From contig NZ_DAJPEN010000001.1 of NCBI RefSeq assembly GCF_025993685.1, forward strand, positions 1,550,001-1,614,000: a DNA stretch of 64,000 bases, given 5' to 3'. Below are positions 1-9,384 of this stretch, piece by piece; within the stretch, counting starts at the first letter, position 1; each line of letters begins with the position of its first letter. The translations under genes were made by a program, and so were the position numbers. The stretch is from Bacteroides mediterraneensis. GTDB taxonomy: Bacteria; Bacteroidota; Bacteroidia; Bacteroidales; Bacteroidaceae. The notes under the pieces were generated by a model that was given only the letters and a program-made list of their open reading frames with translations, did not search any database and was not told the origin of the DNA.

Positions 1-642
1 TTACAAACCACCATTCTTCCACTGTTGGGGCAACTTCTGTTTAGTCTTGTTATAGATCATTTCGGACTTTTCGGTTCAGTACGTATTCCGTTTTCAGCCA
101 TGCGTATGTTGGCAATGCTCCTACTGATTGCTGGGGTATTGTTGGTTGTAGTCATCCCAAATTTGAGGAAGAGAAAAACTTCACAGACCATAAGCCGGCA
201 CATACTACTTTGGCAACTTTCTGCCATTATAGCGGGCTGTCTCATGGCATCCATTGGTGCTATATACGGCAGATTAGGTCTTTGCCTCGGATCGGTGGTA
301 CAAGCATCTACCATGTCATTCTTCATCGCAACCATTGTAATTGCGGCCATATGTATCGTAAACCGCAAGGTTGGGCGTATGCGTATGTCTATCAGAAAAG
401 GAAATCCGTGGTGGATGTGGCTGGGTGGCATATGTGGAGCCATCGCCGTGTTTGGCAATTCATGGCTGATACCGCAGATTGGGGCAGGCGCATTTTTTAT
501 GGCTTTGCTGCTCGGGCAGATGTTGCTTAGCCTTCTGATGGAAAAATACGGTTGGATGGGTGCTGTACAGAAACGGATTTCATACGTCCAGATTGTCGGC
601 GTGGTCTTAATGATGGTGGGAGTGGTTGTGCTAAAAATATAA
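1..642 (+). CDS. DMT-superfamily transporter, YdcZ/DUF606 type (5' partial)
   Basis: This is an integral membrane protein of the YdcZ (DUF606) branch of the drug/metabolite transporters; no substrate can be inferred. The reading frame is already open at base 1, so the true start lies upstream and only about 213 residues are visible. They contain a run of hydrophobic segments, and the motif around GQLLFSLVIDHFGLFG near the visible N-terminus matches the helix-end signature of this family. That signature recurs in weaker form near the C-terminus (GQMLLSLLMEKYGWMG), so the protein is built from two DUF606-like halves. It ends 55 bp before the aldo/keto reductase on the same strand and may be co-transcribed with it. 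Family assignment is fairly sure; function is unknown. Confidence 0.75.
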   Translation, partial: LQTTILPLLGQLLFSLVIDHFGLFGSVRIPFSAMRMLAMLLLIAGVLLVVVIPNLRKRKTSQTISRHILLWQLSAIIAGCLMASIGAIYGRLGLCLGSVVQASTMSFFIATIVIAAICIVNRKVGRMRMSIRKGNPWWMWLGGICGAIAVFGNSWLIPQIGAGAFFMALLLGQMLLSLLMEKYGWMGAVQKRISYVQIVGVVLMMVGVVVLKI

Positions 643-697
643 TGACAATAACTTTATAACGATAGTTTTAGTTTTTTGATTTCATTTTATTGCGTAG

Positions 698-1519
698 ATG
701 GAGGCTATGGAGACTGAATTGACGAAATCTGTCACACTGAACAACGGTGTGAAAATGCCGCGCATCGGTTATGGGGTTTATCTGATTCCATCCGGCATGA
801 CGGAACGGTGTGTCCGTGAAGCCTTGCGCTTGGGCTATCGTTCAATTGATACGGCGCAGTGTTATGGCAACGAACGAGAAGTGGGTGTTGCTGTCCGTAA
901 ATCTGGATTATCCCGCAATGAGGTGTTTATTACCACTAAATTGTGGGGATGTTCCAACTATCGTGACACGCTATCTTCCATTGACTCTTCCTTACGTCGT
1001 TTGGATTTGGATTACATTGATTTGCTTCTCATTCATGAACCGACTGGTGATATTCCGGAAATTTATAAGGCGATGGAAGACGCCTATCGTGTCGGAAAAC
1101 TGCGTGCCATCGGAGTGGCAAATTTCCTCGATGATGCTTACTTGAACTTGGTGGAATATGCTGAGATTATGCCTGCCATCAATCAGGTGGAAACCCATGT
1201 GTTCCGCCAACAGGCATCCCTGCGTGAACTGATGAAGCTTTATGGTACACAGGCAGAAGCATGGTCGCCTCTTGCCGCCGGACGTGACGGATTCTTTACC
1301 CAGCCAGTTTTGGAGGAAATAGCTCGTGCACATGGAAAGAGTGTGGCACAAGTCGGATTACGCTTTCTTTATCAGCAAAATATCATTGTCATTCCTAAAT
1401 CCACTCACATAGAGCGAATGCGTGAAAACAAGAAAATAGAGGATTTCATGCTTACGGATGAGGAAATGAAACGTATCATGTTGCTGGACAGGGGAAAAAG
1501 TTTGTTTAACTGGTGGTAA
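698..1519 (+). CDS. Aldo/keto reductase (AKR family)
   Basis: This is a soluble NAD(P)H-dependent oxidoreductase that reduces carbonyl compounds, of the 2,5-diketo-D-gluconate reductase-like subgroup. The 273 residues form a complete TIM barrel with the canonical catalytic tetrad visible: Asp51 and Tyr56 in DTAQCYGNE, Lys81 in TTKLWG and His113 in LLIHEP. The C-terminal IPKSTH motif, which binds the cofactor phosphate, is also present. ATG codons at 698 and 707 are both possible starts; 698 gives the longer N-terminus. It is followed 20 bp later by an AraC-type activator on the same strand, a common pairing in which the regulator controls the reductase. The physiological substrate cannot be read from the sequence. 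Confidence 0.9.
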   Translation: MEAMETELTKSVTLNNGVKMPRIGYGVYLIPSGMTERCVREALRLGYRSIDTAQCYGNEREVGVAVRKSGLSRNEVFITTKLWGCSNYRDTLSSIDSSLRRLDLDYIDLLLIHEPTGDIPEIYKAMEDAYRVGKLRAIGVANFLDDAYLNLVEYAEIMPAINQVETHVFRQQASLRELMKLYGTQAEAWSPLAAGRDGFFTQPVLEEIARAHGKSVAQVGLRFLYQQNIIVIPKSTHIERMRENKKIEDFMLTDEEMKRIMLLDRGKSLFNWW

Positions 1520-1539
1520 ACCTTTAATTTTGTCTCGTT

Positions 1540-2367
1540 ATGCTAAAAGAATCACAAGTATACAACTATTGGAACATCGTGTATAGTTGCTTCGTGCCGC
1601 ACGAGATGCTGTCGGAATACCGGATGCCCGTCCACGTCCTTATCTACGTCTATTCGGGTGAGATGCTGGTGTACTACAATGGGCGTACGCTGAAAGTCGG
1701 TGAGGGGAATTATATCTTCATCAAGCGTGACCATCAGGTGAAACTGCTGAAGCATACCGTGGAAGATGCTCCTTACAGAGCCATCAGTATCCGTTTCGAG
1801 CGCAATTTCCTACGGGAGTTTTTCAGTACGTTGAACAAGGACACGCTGCCCAAGGAGGTGAAACGTATCCGTGAATCTGCTCTGTTGCTGCCTCAGACAC
1901 CAGCCTTGCAGAGTCTGTTCCTCTCGCTCTTTCCTTATACCGATGCCAATGTCAAACCGAAAGATGAAATTATTCGCTTGAAGATGCAGGAAGCACTCTA
2001 CTGCCTGCTCGACACGGATGTCCGTTTTTATCCCACGTTGTTCGATTTCAGTGAATCGTGGAAGATTGACCTGTTGCCTTTCATGGAGGCGAACTATACC
2101 CAGGACATGACGCTCGACGAGTTTGCCACCTATACCGGTCGCAGCCTTGCCACCTTCAAGCGCGACTTTGCCAAGGTGAGCGATGTTTCGCCGGAGAAAT
2201 GGCTCATACGGAAACGTCTAGACAAGGCATACGAATTGTTGGCTACCGGCCAGCTCAAGCCTTCTGAGGTGTATATGGAGGTTGGCTTCAAGAACCGTTC
2301 GCATTTCTTCAGCGCATTCAAGCGGCAGTTTGGAGTATCTCCGGGTGGAGTAGCTATTCATATATGA
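1540..2367 (+). CDS. AraC-family transcriptional regulator
   Basis: This is a cytoplasmic DNA-binding regulator of 275 residues. The N-terminal part (about 20-120) reads as a cupin-like ligand-sensing fold (YSGEMLVYYNGRTLKVGEGNYIFIK). The C-terminal 100 residues hold two helix-turn-helix units; the second carries the AraC signature VGFKNRSHFFSAFKRQFGVSP. It lies directly downstream of the aldo/keto reductase and is closed by a strong intrinsic terminator, so the AKR and araC genes probably form one transcription unit that ends before the efflux genes. Whether it regulates the reductase, the efflux operon or both is inference. Confidence 0.9.
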   Translation: MLKESQVYNYWNIVYSCFVPHEMLSEYRMPVHVLIYVYSGEMLVYYNGRTLKVGEGNYIFIKRDHQVKLLKHTVEDAPYRAISIRFERNFLREFFSTLNKDTLPKEVKRIRESALLLPQTPALQSLFLSLFPYTDANVKPKDEIIRLKMQEALYCLLDTDVRFYPTLFDFSESWKIDLLPFMEANYTQDMTLDEFATYTGRSLATFKRDFAKVSDVSPEKWLIRKRLDKAYELLATGQLKPSEVYMEVGFKNRSHFFSAFKRQFGVSPGGVAIHI

Positions 2368-2387
2368 GAAAAACGAAAAATCAAGTA

Positions 2388-2420
2388 AAGCACTGTCCAA
2401 TGTTGGGCAGTGCTTTTTAT
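2388..2420 (+). terminator. Rho-independent terminator after the AraC gene
   Basis: An 11-bp stem (AAGCACTGTCC paired with GGGCAGTGCTT, one G-U pair) with a short AATGTT loop runs into a T-tract, starting 20 bp after the araC stop. It separates the AKR/AraC unit from the efflux genes. Confidence 0.85.
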
Positions 2421-2476
2421 ATATTCCTGTCACTTCATTTGACCTTCAGAACAACACAAATTTGAGCTCTACAAAA

Positions 2477-2507
2477 ACTTCTGATATTCTCATACATCCT
2501 ACCTTTG
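2477..2507 (+). promoter_or_regulatory. Candidate Bacteroides-type promoter
   Basis: TACCTTTG at 2500-2507 matches the TANNTTTG -7 box of the Bacteroidetes primary sigma factor. The -33 element about 20 bp upstream (CTTCTG) is weak. It lies 40 bp before the lipoprotein-flavodoxin gene and would drive the efflux cluster. Confidence 0.45.
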
Positions 2508-2546
2508 TTGTAGTAAATGAATAGTCAATTAAAATATAGATAACGT

Positions 2547-3218
2547 ATGAGAAATAACATCATTATCACACTATTTCTTATGGTCATTATTTCATTTACG
2601 GCTTGTAAGAAAGGACAAAAACAAACAGAGTTGATACACATTCCAGGAATAGTAGAAAATATTAATTTACAAAATGATATTCCAAAGCAGGTATCTCTTG
2701 CAGGCATCATGTTACCATTTGAAGAAACTATCGTGCAACATCGGCAAAAAGACATGAAACAGATATTGTTCATTAATGCTAGTCCTAATAAGAAAGGGAA
2801 TACTGCGGCAATGGCGCATAGGATGTTGTCTGGAAGAAATTATACTACATTAAATTTGATAGACTACAAAATCTATCCGTTAGGGCAATCATTTAATGAT
2901 GACCAGTTTGATGAAGTAATCAATTTGATGTCAGAACCGGAGATACTTGTAATGGGGTCTCCTGTTTATTGGCATTCTATGACGGGGCAATTCAGAACTT
3001 TGCTTGATAGAATTTACATGTCGCCTTCTAAAAAAATATTGGCTGGTAAAGATTTGTATTTTATTTTTCAAGGAGCAGCACCTTCTGCTGATATGTTGAA
3101 AGCTGGGGATTATACGATGCAAACATTCTGTCGTTTGTTCGGCTTGCATTATAAGGGTATGGCAAGCACGCTTTCTGAAGCAGAAAAATTAGGTAAAAAA
3201 ATTAACGGTATTATTTGA
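2547..3218 (+). CDS. Flavodoxin-like NAD(P)H oxidoreductase with lipoprotein signal
   Basis: The N-terminus is a lipoprotein signal peptide (hydrophobic stretch 5-18, lipobox SFTAC with Cys20). A linker of about 50 residues follows, then a flavodoxin-fold domain that starts like a stand-alone protein at Met70 (MKQILFINASPNKKGNT). FMN-phosphate-binding residues (SPNKKGNT) and the second flavin loop (GSPVYWHSMTGQF) are present. Family members reduce quinones or other substrates with NAD(P)H, usually in the cytosol, so the export signal is odd. Residues 1-28 resemble the leader of the next gene (12 of 28 positions identical), which suggests that a membrane-fusion-protein leader was joined to a cytoplasmic flavoprotein. 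An internal start at 2754 would give the soluble form. It lies 11 bp before the membrane-fusion gene. Confidence 0.7.
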   Translation: MRNNIIITLFLMVIISFTACKKGQKQTELIHIPGIVENINLQNDIPKQVSLAGIMLPFEETIVQHRQKDMKQILFINASPNKKGNTAAMAHRMLSGRNYTTLNLIDYKIYPLGQSFNDDQFDEVINLMSEPEILVMGSPVYWHSMTGQFRTLLDRIYMSPSKKILAGKDLYFIFQGAAPSADMLKAGDYTMQTFCRLFGLHYKGMASTLSEAEKLGKKINGII

Positions 3219-3229
3219 TTTGTAATTGT

Positions 3230-4336
3230 ATGAGAAAGAACATGGTATTCACGTTCTTCCTGTCGGCTCTTGTTGCCTTCACCTCTTGTCGGGAAGAACA
3301 GAAACAGGCATCGTCTTCTTATCCGACGATGATAGTCAAGAAGGAAACACGCAGCCTCGACTCGCGCTATTCGGCTGCCATTCGCGGACGGCAGGACATT
3401 GAGATTTATCCGCAAGTGAGTGGTACGCTGCAACAACTGTTCGTCACCGAAGGAGAGCGGGTCGCTAAAGGGCAGGTGTTGTTCATCATTGACCAGGTAC
3501 CCTATAAAGCCGCCCTGAACACCGCAGAAGCCGATGTGAAGACGGCCAAATCGACGCTTGCCACAGCCCGTATCACGTATGAGGGCAGGCGGCGGTTGCT
3601 GGAACAGCAGATCATTTCGGATTTCGATATGCAGAAAGCTACGAACGAACTGGAAAGTGCCAAAGCGATGGTGGAACAAGCGGAAGCCCGGTTGGTGAAT
3701 GCACGGAATGACCTGTCGTATACGGTTGTCCGCAGTCCGGCAGACGGGGTGGTAGGCACGCTGCCTTATCGGCAAGGCGCATTGGTGAGTAGTAATATGG
3801 AACAACCGCTCACGGTGGTGTCCGACAATTCAAGTATGTACGTCTATTTTTCAATGAATGAAAGCCGTCTGCTCGACCTGTTGCAGCGGTATGGTTCGTC
3901 GGAGGAAGCTATCAAGGAACTTCCTGCCATCAGCCTTTATTGAAGCAACGGGACATTGTACCAAGAAAAAGGAAGAATAGAAAGTATCAGTGGCGTAATC
4001 GACCGTTCGACTGGGTCGGTGAGCTTGCGGGCAGTATTTTCCAATCCCAACGGGCTGCTGCATAGCGGGGCATCGGGCAACGTGGCCTTGCCTACGGTAT
4101 ACGAAGGCTGCATCGTCATCCCGCAGGAAGTGACTTTCCGCATACAGGAGAAGGTACTGGTCTATAAGGTAGTGGATGGAAAGGCTGTAAGCACCGTCAT
4201 CCAAGTATCTCCCTTGGATAACGGGCGTGAATATATAGTCACAGACGGACTGGAAGAAGGTACGGAAATCGTGTCGGGTGGAGTCGGTTTGTTGCGTGAA
4301 GGAACCATTGTAAAAGTAAATCAACCGGAGGCATAA
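3230..4336 (+). pseudogene. RND efflux membrane-fusion protein, interrupted by in-frame TGA
   Basis: This is the periplasmic adaptor (HlyD/AcrA family) of the RND pump downstream. It has a lipoprotein leader (Cys20 in VAFTSC), a biotinyl/lipoyl half-motif (IYPQVSGTLQQLFVTEGERV), an alpha-helical hairpin, the second lipoyl half (VRSPADGVVG) and beta-barrel plus membrane-proximal domains. The frame is broken by one TGA at 3941-3943 after LPAISLY and then continues in the same frame (SNGTLYQEKGRIESISGVID) to 4336. A single base substitution is therefore the simplest cause; nothing is missing. A TTG at 3956 could reinitiate only the C-terminal third. Unless the stop is read through or is a sequencing error, the pump lacks its adaptor. 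Confidence 0.85.
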
Positions 4337-4338
4337 TT

Positions 4339-7300
4339 ATGAAAGAAAATATTTTTATCAAACGTCCGGCAATGGCAATTTCCATCAGTGTGATGCTGTT
4401 GATTGTGGGCGTCGTGTCGCTTGTCAGTCTTCCTGTAGAACAATATCCTGATATAGCTCCGCCTACCGTACAGGTGTCTGCCACTTATACGGGAGCCAGT
4501 GCGGATGCGGTACAGAAAAGTGTGGTCATTCCGTTGGAGGAAAGTATTAACGGAGTAGAGAATATGCTTTATATGACTTCCACCGCCAGCAATCAGGGGC
4601 AGGCCACCATCACGGTCTATTTCAAGCAAGGGACGAATCCCGACATGGCCGCGGTGAACGTGCAGAACAGGGTGTCAAAGGCACAAGGTCTGCTGCCTGC
4701 CGAAGTGACCCGCGTCGGTGTCACCACGCAAAAGCAACAGAACAGTCTGCTTTATATCCCTATCTTGTACAGCCCTGACGGACGTTACGACAAGCAGTTC
4801 CTCGACAACTATATGGACATAAACATTATTCCACGATTGAAACGTATCAATGGAGTGGCCGATGTGTTGTTTTTTGGTAATGTGTATAGTCTGCGTATCT
4901 GGTTGAAGCCAGACGTGATGGCACAATACGGACTGGTGCCTTCAGACATAACGGAGGTCTTGGACGAACAGAATATTGAATCGCCTACCGGAGCTTTCGG
5001 GGAAAACTCGGGCAACACCTTCCAATATACCATGAGTTACAAAGGCCGCCTGAGCGATGTCAGCGAGTTTGAGAATATGGTGATCCGTTCGTTCCCGGAC
5101 GGGAATGTGCTTCGCGTGGGGGATGTGGCAGTGGTGGAACTGGGATGGCAGGCCTATACTTACGAAAGTGTGATGAACGGGTTGCCCTCGTGCCCTATCC
5201 GCCTGTTTCAGGTGGCAGGAGCCAATGCAACGGAAGTAAACAATGAGATTTCTGCCACCTTGGATGAAATAAGCAAGAATTTACCTGAAGGGATGGAGAT
5301 AGCTACTATCCTTAACTCGAACGAGTTCCTTTTTGCATCCATCCATGAAGTCGTGCTGACGTTGGTCATAGCCATTGTACTGGTGGTGCTGGTGGTCTAT
5401 TTCTTCTTGCACGATTTCAAGAGTACGCTGATCCCTTCACTTTCCATCCTTGTTTCGCTGATAGGTACGTTTGCTTTTCTGGCCATTGCCGGATTCAGCG
5501 TGAACCTGCTGACCCTGTTCGCGCTGGTGCTTGCCATCGGTACCGTGGTCGATGATGCCATTGTCGTGGTGGAAGCAGTGCACGCCAAGTTTGATGTCGG
5601 CTATCGTTCGCCCTATCTGGCTACGCGGGATGCGATGAGCGATGTCACGATAGCCATCATCACCTGTTCGCTGGTGTTCATGGCGGTATTTGTACCGGTT
5701 ACTTTCATGGGAGGAACCTCGGGCACGTTCTATACCCAGTTCGGGGTGACGATGGCGGCTGCGGTGGGTCTGTCGTGCTTGAACTCGCTGACTCTCTGTC
5801 CGGCTCTGTGCGCCTTATGGCTTCGCCCGGCAAAGGGAGAACGGAACGCCAGGAGCCTGAATGCCCGTGTGCGCATGGCATACGATGTGTCGTTCAATGC
5901 CATGCTGGGCAAGTACAAACGGGGTATCCTGTTTTTCTTCCGCCGCCGTTGGTTGTCATGGTCGGCTTTGGGGTTGGGTGTCATCGCGTTTGCCTTCCTT
6001 GCACGTACCACCAAAACGGGATTTGTGCCGCAGGAAGACATGGGAATGCTTTATTTGAACATCACCGCTTCGCCCGGCAATACATTGACACAGACCCGCA
6101 AGGCTGCACAGCAGGTGGATTCCATTCTTGCCTCCACGCCGGAGGTGGAATACTTCGGACGCGTCATCGGAAATGGTATTCTGGCAGGACAAGGAGTTTC
6201 ATATGGTTCCGCGTTTGTCCGGCTGTATCACTGGGACAAGCGGAAAGGCAAGGAACATTCCGCAGCAGCAGTCGTTACCCGCTTGAACAAGGCGTTCGGC
6301 GAAATCAGGGACGCGCAGGTATTCTGCTTCCAGCAGGCAATGATACCCGGATATGGTACGGGAAATTCCATCGAACTGAACATTCAGGATTTGGCTGGTG
6401 GAGAACTGAAGGATTTGTTTGATGTGACCAACACGTTCCTGGCCGAACTGAACAAACGGCCGGAGGTGGCAATGGCTTATACAGCGTTCAATATGAATTT
6501 TCCACAGTATCGGGTGGATGTGGATGCGGCCAAATGCAAACGGGCTGGCATATCACCTGCAGAGGTATTGAGTACGCTGGGCAGTTATTGTGGTGGGGTG
6601 TATGCGTCCAACTTCAACCAGTTCTCCAAGATGTACCGTGTAATGGTTCAGGCTGCTCCGGAGTATAGACTTGATGCGCATGCGTTGGACAACATGTTCG
6701 TCCGTGTCAATGGAGAAATGGCTCCACTCAGCCAGTTCGTTTCGTTGGAACGGATGCAGGGGGCGGAAATCATCAACCGCTTCAACCTGTTCAGCAGCAT
6801 CCTTGCCAGCGTAAACGTGGCCGACGGATATTCATCGGGACAGGTGCAGCAAGCCATCGCGGAAGTGGCAGCCCAGACCCTGCCGTCCGGTTACGGGTAT
6901 GAATACGGCGGCATGGCACGTGAAGAGGCAGGAAGTACCAATCACACATTCCTTATCTACCTGTTCTGCGTGGTGTTTATATATTTGATATTGGTATGCC
7001 TGTACGAGAGCTTTCTTGTGCCTTTTGCGGTTATCTTGTCGGTGCCTTGCGGGTTGATGGGCAGCTTCCTGTTTGCCCGGCTGTTCGGACTGGAGAACAA
7101 TATCTACTTGCAGACCGGTGTCATTATGCTCATCGGACTATTGGCAAAAACAGCCATATTGATTACAGAATATGCCACGGAGCGTCGTCGCAAAGGGATG
7201 GGCATCGTGGAAGCCGCTTATTCGGCAGCCGTCGCCCGCTTCCGTCCCATTATGATGACCGTGCTGGCAATGATATTCGGTATGCTCCCCCTGATGTTCG

Positions 7301-7539
7301 CTTCGGGAGCTGGTGCGAATGGAAATAACACCCTGGGGACAGGCGTGGTAGGAGGAATGTTGGTAGGTACACTGGCTTTGCTGTTTATCGTTCCTACGAT
7401 GTTCATCGTGTTTGAATATTTGCAGGAGAAACTGCGCCCGGCCTTGAAGGAAGATATGGATGTCCAGACAGTGAAAGAACACGGGCGTTATCTTGCCGAG
7501 AACAGTATGTTTAACCCGAATAACCAAATGGAAAAATGA
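4339..7539 (+). CDS. RND efflux pump inner-membrane transporter (HAE1/AcrB family)
   Basis: This is the proton-driven inner-membrane subunit of a tripartite multidrug efflux pump. The 1066 residues are full length for the family. They start with the typical RPAMAISISVMLLIVGVVSL first helix, followed by the porter signature VEQYPDIAPPTVQVSATYTG. The TM4 region carries the proton-relay aspartates (GTVVDDAIVVVE), and a duplicated second half ends with GVIMLIGLLAKTAILITEYA. The gene begins 2 bp after the adaptor gene and overlaps the outer-membrane gene by 4 bp (ATGA), so translation is coupled. The sequence is intact even though the adaptor is interrupted. Drug specificity cannot be predicted. 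Confidence 0.95.
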   Translation: MKENIFIKRPAMAISISVMLLIVGVVSLVSLPVEQYPDIAPPTVQVSATYTGASADAVQKSVVIPLEESINGVENMLYMTSTASNQGQATITVYFKQGTNPDMAAVNVQNRVSKAQGLLPAEVTRVGVTTQKQQNSLLYIPILYSPDGRYDKQFLDNYMDINIIPRLKRINGVADVLFFGNVYSLRIWLKPDVMAQYGLVPSDITEVLDEQNIESPTGAFGENSGNTFQYTMSYKGRLSDVSEFENMVIRSFPDGNVLRVGDVAVVELGWQAYTYESVMNGLPSCPIRLFQVAGANATEVNNEISATLDEISKNLPEGMEIATILNSNEFLFASIHEVVLTLVIAIVLVVLVVYFFLHDFKSTLIPSLSILVSLIGTFAFLAIAGFSVNLLTLFALVLAIGTVVDDAIVVVEAVHAKFDVGYRSPYLATRDAMSDVTIAIITCSLVFMAVFVPVTFMGGTSGTFYTQFGVTMAAAVGLSCLNSLTLCPALCALWLRPAKGERNARSLNARVRMAYDVSFNAMLGKYKRGILFFFRRRWLSWSALGLGVIAFAFLARTTKTGFVPQEDMGMLYLNITASPGNTLTQTRKAAQQVDSILASTPEVEYFGRVIGNGILAGQGVSYGSAFVRLYHWDKRKGKEHSAAAVVTRLNKAFGEIRDAQVFCFQQAMIPGYGTGNSIELNIQDLAGGELKDLFDVTNTFLAELNKRPEVAMAYTAFNMNFPQYRVDVDAAKCKRAGISPAEVLSTLGSYCGGVYASNFNQFSKMYRVMVQAAPEYRLDAHALDNMFVRVNGEMAPLSQFVSLERMQGAEIINRFNLFSSILASVNVADGYSSGQVQQAIAEVAAQTLPSGYGYEYGGMAREEAGSTNHTFLIYLFCVVFIYLILVCLYESFLVPFAVILSVPCGLMGSFLFARLFGLENNIYLQTGVIMLIGLLAKTAILITEYATERRRKGMGIVEAAYSAAVARFRPIMMTVLAMIFGMLPLMFASGAGANGNNTLGTGVVGGMLVGTLALLFIVPTMFIVFEYLQEKLRPALKEDMDVQTVKEHGRYLAENSMFNPNNQMEK

Positions 7540-8891
7540 AATACAGACAGATAATCACTTTCATGCTGCTGGGCTTGTTTTTGAACGGCTGTAGCACCTA
7601 TCGAAACTATGAGCGTCCTGTCGACATTAGAACCGACGGCTTATATGGCGGGGAAATGACGGACAGCGCTTCGCTGGGGAGTTTATCGTGGCGAGACCTA
7701 TTTACCGATCCAGCGCTGCAAGTGTTGATTGAAGAAGGGCTGGCAAATAATACCGACTTGCGTATGGCCGAACTTCAAATCACCGAAGCAGAAGCTGCAT
7801 TGAAGGCAGCCCGCCTTGCTTTTCTGCCCAATTTGAGTCTTTCTCCACAAGGTGGATTGGGAGGATTCGCATGGAACGGTACGCCCCGTACTTATACGCT
7901 TCCGGCTATGGCCACGTGGCAGGTGGATGTGTTTGGAAGCCTGCGTAATGCGAAGAAACGGACACAGATGCAGTTGGAACAAAGTCGTGCTTACCGGCAA
8001 GCCGTACAAGCGCACCTTATATCGAGCATAGCCAATTACTACTACACACTCGCTATGCTTGATGCCCAGCTGAAGGTGAGTGAAGAAACGGCCGAAAGTT
8101 GGAAACAGGGGGTGGAAATGACCAAAGCCTTGATGGAGGTAGGTGAAGAAACGGATGCGGCCGTATCGCAGTCAGAGGCCAATTACTACGATGTCTGCAC
8201 GCAGATAGTGGAAATAAAGCGGCAAATCCGTGAGGTAGAGAATGGTTTTTCCTCTTTACTTGGCAGAACTCCTGACAGTATTCGGCGGGGTACACTTGCC
8301 GATTGGCAATTCCCTGATTCTCTTTCTGTGGGTGTCCCAGTACAACTTTTGTCCCGGCGTCCTGATGTCCGGCAGGCGGAACAAGCGCTTGCAGCGGCGT
8401 TCTATGCCACAGGAGAGGCCCGGGCGGCATTTTATCCCACTCTTACCCTCTCTGGTTTGTTGGGCTGGAGTAACCACGACGGGTTGGTCAATCCCGGTAA
8501 CTGGATCTGGCAGGCATTGGCCTCACTGACACAGCCTGTCTTCCAGAATGGACGGCTACGGGCACAGCTGGCCATTTCGAAGACGCGGCAGGAAGAAGCT
8601 AAACTCGCTTTCCAACAAACTTTGCTTGATGCGGGAGCGGAAGTCAATACGGCTCTTGCCGATATACAAAGCAGCCATGCGAAAACAGAACTTTATGGTT
8701 CCCGTATTGCGGCCTTGAAGCGGGCTGTGAAGAGTACTCAGCTGCTGATGCTCAACACTTCTGCCAATTACTTGCTGGTGCTGACGGCTCAACAGGATTT
8801 GCTTGCCGCACAATTGGCGGACATCGGCAACCGTTTTGACAGCATACGGAGTGTGATTGAACTTTATTTGGCATTGGGAGGTGGAAGTTAA
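7536..8891 (+). CDS. Outer-membrane efflux lipoprotein (NodT/OprM type, TolC family)
   Basis: This is the outer-membrane channel of the RND system. The protein has 451 residues with a lipoprotein signal (lipobox LNGC, Cys19) followed by two OEP repeats. The helix signatures LRMAELQITEAEAALKAAR and LLSRRPDVRQAEQALAAAF are typical of NodT-family channels. It begins inside the last codons of the RND gene (ATGA overlap), so the three pump genes form one operon. It is also the only intact TolC-type channel in the window, because the second tolC gene near 38 kb is split by an IS. Whether it can serve both exporters is inference. Confidence 0.93.
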   Translation: MKYRQIITFMLLGLFLNGCSTYRNYERPVDIRTDGLYGGEMTDSASLGSLSWRDLFTDPALQVLIEEGLANNTDLRMAELQITEAEAALKAARLAFLPNLSLSPQGGLGGFAWNGTPRTYTLPAMATWQVDVFGSLRNAKKRTQMQLEQSRAYRQAVQAHLISSIANYYYTLAMLDAQLKVSEETAESWKQGVEMTKALMEVGEETDAAVSQSEANYYDVCTQIVEIKRQIREVENGFSSLLGRTPDSIRRGTLADWQFPDSLSVGVPVQLLSRRPDVRQAEQALAAAFYATGEARAAFYPTLTLSGLLGWSNHDGLVNPGNWIWQALASLTQPVFQNGRLRAQLAISKTRQEEAKLAFQQTLLDAGAEVNTALADIQSSHAKTELYGSRIAALKRAVKSTQLLMLNTSANYLLVLTAQQDLLAAQLADIGNRFDSIRSVIELYLALGGGS

Positions 8892-9384
8892 TAAACTACT
8901 TAAAGAGAAGAACAATTAACTAATGAGAGATAGAGCTTTGTGATATGGAATGTAACTTACTCTTTTGTTAAGTTTGGAATAATATATTAATAAATAATTA
9001 TTTCTAAAACAATGATTTATCAAGGTCTGTTAACGGTTTAAATACTGTTGTAAAGTTTTGCAAATGTTCAACTTGCTAATTGATAAGGCTTCAGTCAGGT
9101 CGGAATGTCCTACTTGATAAAGCACTGTTTGAAACGGCTTGCTACAAATGTTTGGTTAACTCGTTAACTTGTTACTTGTCAACTACCACTTGCGAAAGTT
9201 GAGTTATTGAAATTTACTTAGTTTTATAATAAGATTATTTGATAAAAGCAATGTTCTATCAAAAGGATGTTCTTTCTAGGATTGTATAATTTAATTCTAG
9301 TTTATCGTTTTAATATATAAATATTTTTTTTTTGTTTTAATTGTTTATTTTCATGTCGAATATATTCGTATTTAGGTCGTTCAC
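8892..9384. other. AT-rich intergenic region before the decayed rteA copy
   Basis: This stretch of about 490 bp between the efflux operon and the truncated kinase contains no credible coding frame and no clear terminator. It holds short GTTAAC-type repeats near 9155-9175 and long A/T runs near 9320. No confident promoter was found in it. Confidence 0.5.
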
